DNA of 64,000 bases. Origin: Strix aluco. Lineage: Eukaryota > Chordata > Aves > Strigiformes > Strigidae. How positions within the stretch are numbered: the stretch's first letter is position 1; every line of letters starts with the position of its first letter. A program made the translations under genes and the position numbers. The notes under the pieces are model-generated. The model was not told where the DNA came from. It saw only the letters and a program-made list of their open reading frames with translations, and ran no database searches. The stretch lies in the NCBI RefSeq assembly GCF_031877795.1, contig NC_133933.1, forward strand, positions 94,633,552 through 94,697,551, given 5' to 3'. This document shows positions 62,447-64,000 of the stretch, in pieces.

Positions 62447-63239
62447 TCTTCTTTATTGCATTGTCCCCTGTTAAGAGTTTAGATAACTGACACAGGCTTA
62501 TGAGATATACAAAGAGCGATCTAACTTTTGGTTGTCACTAACAGATCATGAAATATGATACAAGCTTATCTGAACCATCAAGAGAAAGCATTTGTCTCTT
62601 ACACTGTATATTTTCCATTCACGTGGACTCCATAGTAATAGCAACAGGCTCTCTTGCTACTCTCCCACTGTTTATTTTCCTTTGCTTGCTAACAGCAATA
62701 CTGTTTCATGCTGTGAGCACTTAATGAAAAGCTGAGGGGGAAAATTGTCCTTTCTCTTTGAATAGTGCCTTCTGTTTCACATCTAAGAATTAGAAGCTAC
62801 AGAAATCAGGATTGTTAAATAGTCTGACAGCATGAAGGAATGAGGTTCAGAGGAGACTGAATGGAAATGAAGGCAAGGCAGGCAGCAATGCAACACCAGC
62901 AATAGCAAGAAACCTTGTATTCTGTATTGCCTGATGCTAAATATGTCTTCTGTGCAAACATCCATAATGTCTGAGGCTTGTCAGAGTTTGCCACCCATAG
63001 TCACATCTTTTCACGAATGAGATTTTCTATTTTGTTTTATTTAAAAGTTTAGTACTGGATAAAATCTGTTTTTCTGCCTTAAATAGTTTTTGCTGCTGAG
63101 ACACTCCTTTGCTCTAAGTTAGGAAGCTTAACTGGTTGAATGGGTTTTTGTCATCATTTCAAATATTCAAGTTCTGGTTTTATTGGTACTGAAAATGTTA
63201 CTATGTATGTAGAGCTATTTTATGTGTTTGTGTATGTAT

Positions 63240-63700
63240 AAAAAAATTTTATGGTTTGGGAACATAAAACTCCAGGAACTCAATGACCAATTTCAATAGA
63301 CAACGTTTCCTAGCATATTTAGATGACGAGCTATATTTTGCTTTTATGAAATTCTAATAAGAAAGTGCTTTCTCTGAAGTGTGTAGAGCATCAATTATAC
63401 AAAAAAATATAAAAATCTAGATCATCGTCACTTTTGAAAATAATCATGCAGTAATTGTTAGCACACCCAATTTAACTTTCATGTCCCAGCAGCATCAATT
63501 GGAAATTGAACATTGTTGCCCATTGTGGAAACTTTAAAATGTGTGCAAGACATATAATCTATAAGCAATTTCTAGAAAAGTATAAATTACCATTTCCCAG
63601 AATTATTGTAGAATTTGTCTTGTATGCATTATAGAATTACCACACTGAGCAGAAACTGCTCATTTGATCTTGGTTAGCTTCTGCTACACTGAATCAAGTG
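63240..63700. promoter_or_regulatory. Candidate conserved non-coding element near the right edge
   Basis: AT-rich, non-repetitive sequence with several ATTA/CAATT cores (for example 63393, 63452, 63497) and an ATCATGCAGTAATTG-like POU/homeodomain composite near 63443-63457. No coding frame is present. It resembles deeply conserved desert elements by composition only. Confidence 0.2.
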
Positions 63701-64000
63701 ATCATGTACTCAAGACCTATTGTTAAAGCAGTTTGCTGCCATGTTATGTGTCACCTCCTGTTTGCAGGTCACAGCCCCAAGTTTGGTCTATTCTCTTTTG
63801 GGACCTTTTTTGAGAGGTCCCTGGAATAATAATGTAAAATGAGCTCTGGTTCCACTTACCTGAAATTATATACTGCACAAGTCAGTATTGCTAGTCAAAA
63901 TTTTTAACATCAGTATCTAAAACTGGGCTCTTTGTGTAGACTGAGAAGTGTTACAGGTTTCTGATTGCACTGGCAAGATTTTTGCTGGCTAGTTCTTTGT

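Larger units (their letters stand above)
57908..64000. other. Gene desert, right end of window
   Basis: No gene, RNA gene or recognisable transposon is seen. Open frames are at most 155 codons, and that one (57677-58144) runs through the T25 tract and the CR1 end. Simple repeats include T21 at 60377-60397 and (GTTT)n at 62423-62446. Two blocks that resemble conserved regulatory DNA are listed separately. Confidence 0.6.

Overview
The window looks like a stretch of bird nuclear genome. The evidence is two chicken-repeat-1 (CR1) LINEs ending in the diagnostic 8-bp GATTCTRT/CATTCTRT tail, a solo LTR of an avian endogenous-retrovirus type, a very GC-rich promoter island with long C/G runs, and one gene whose protein is clearly vertebrate TENT5A (formerly FAM46A). 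I cannot name the species. From memory, the LTR family is common in neoavian genomes.

Layout. 1-7.8 kb is upstream non-coding DNA with one TAAT-rich block that resembles a conserved enhancer. 7.8-10.8 kb is the TENT5A CpG island: an upstream CRE/CCAAT cluster, an AT-rich gap, pentamer tandem arrays, a TATA box at 9705 and a probable 5' non-coding exon. TENT5A coding exon 1 is 10197-10631, the intron is 10632-11664, and coding exon 2 is 11665-12444, giving 404 residues. A long AT-rich 3' UTR probably runs to about 16.5 kb, with several poly(A) signals and a Pumilio-site cluster. From 16.5 kb to the end I see no further recognisable gene. It is a gene desert of about 47 kb holding a sense-strand CR1 (about 35.0-37.7 kb), a solo LTR with a perfect 5-bp target duplication (50843-51439), a reverse-strand CR1 (about 55.13-57.88 kb), simple repeats and several blocks that resemble conserved non-coding elements.

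How it works together. TENT5A is a cytoplasmic non-canonical poly(A) polymerase. It is the only host gene here, so the flanking desert is most simply read as its regulatory landscape plus inert repeats. Both CR1 ORF2 copies are dead: the first by one stop, one frameshift and a changed endonuclease residue, the second by many shifts. No new multi-gene system was found. The most unusual unexplained items are a 315-codon reverse-strand open frame at 33.0-34.0 kb, the CRE inverted repeat 1.2 kb upstream of the TATA box, and a MEIS/TGIF-like palindrome near 59.03 kb.
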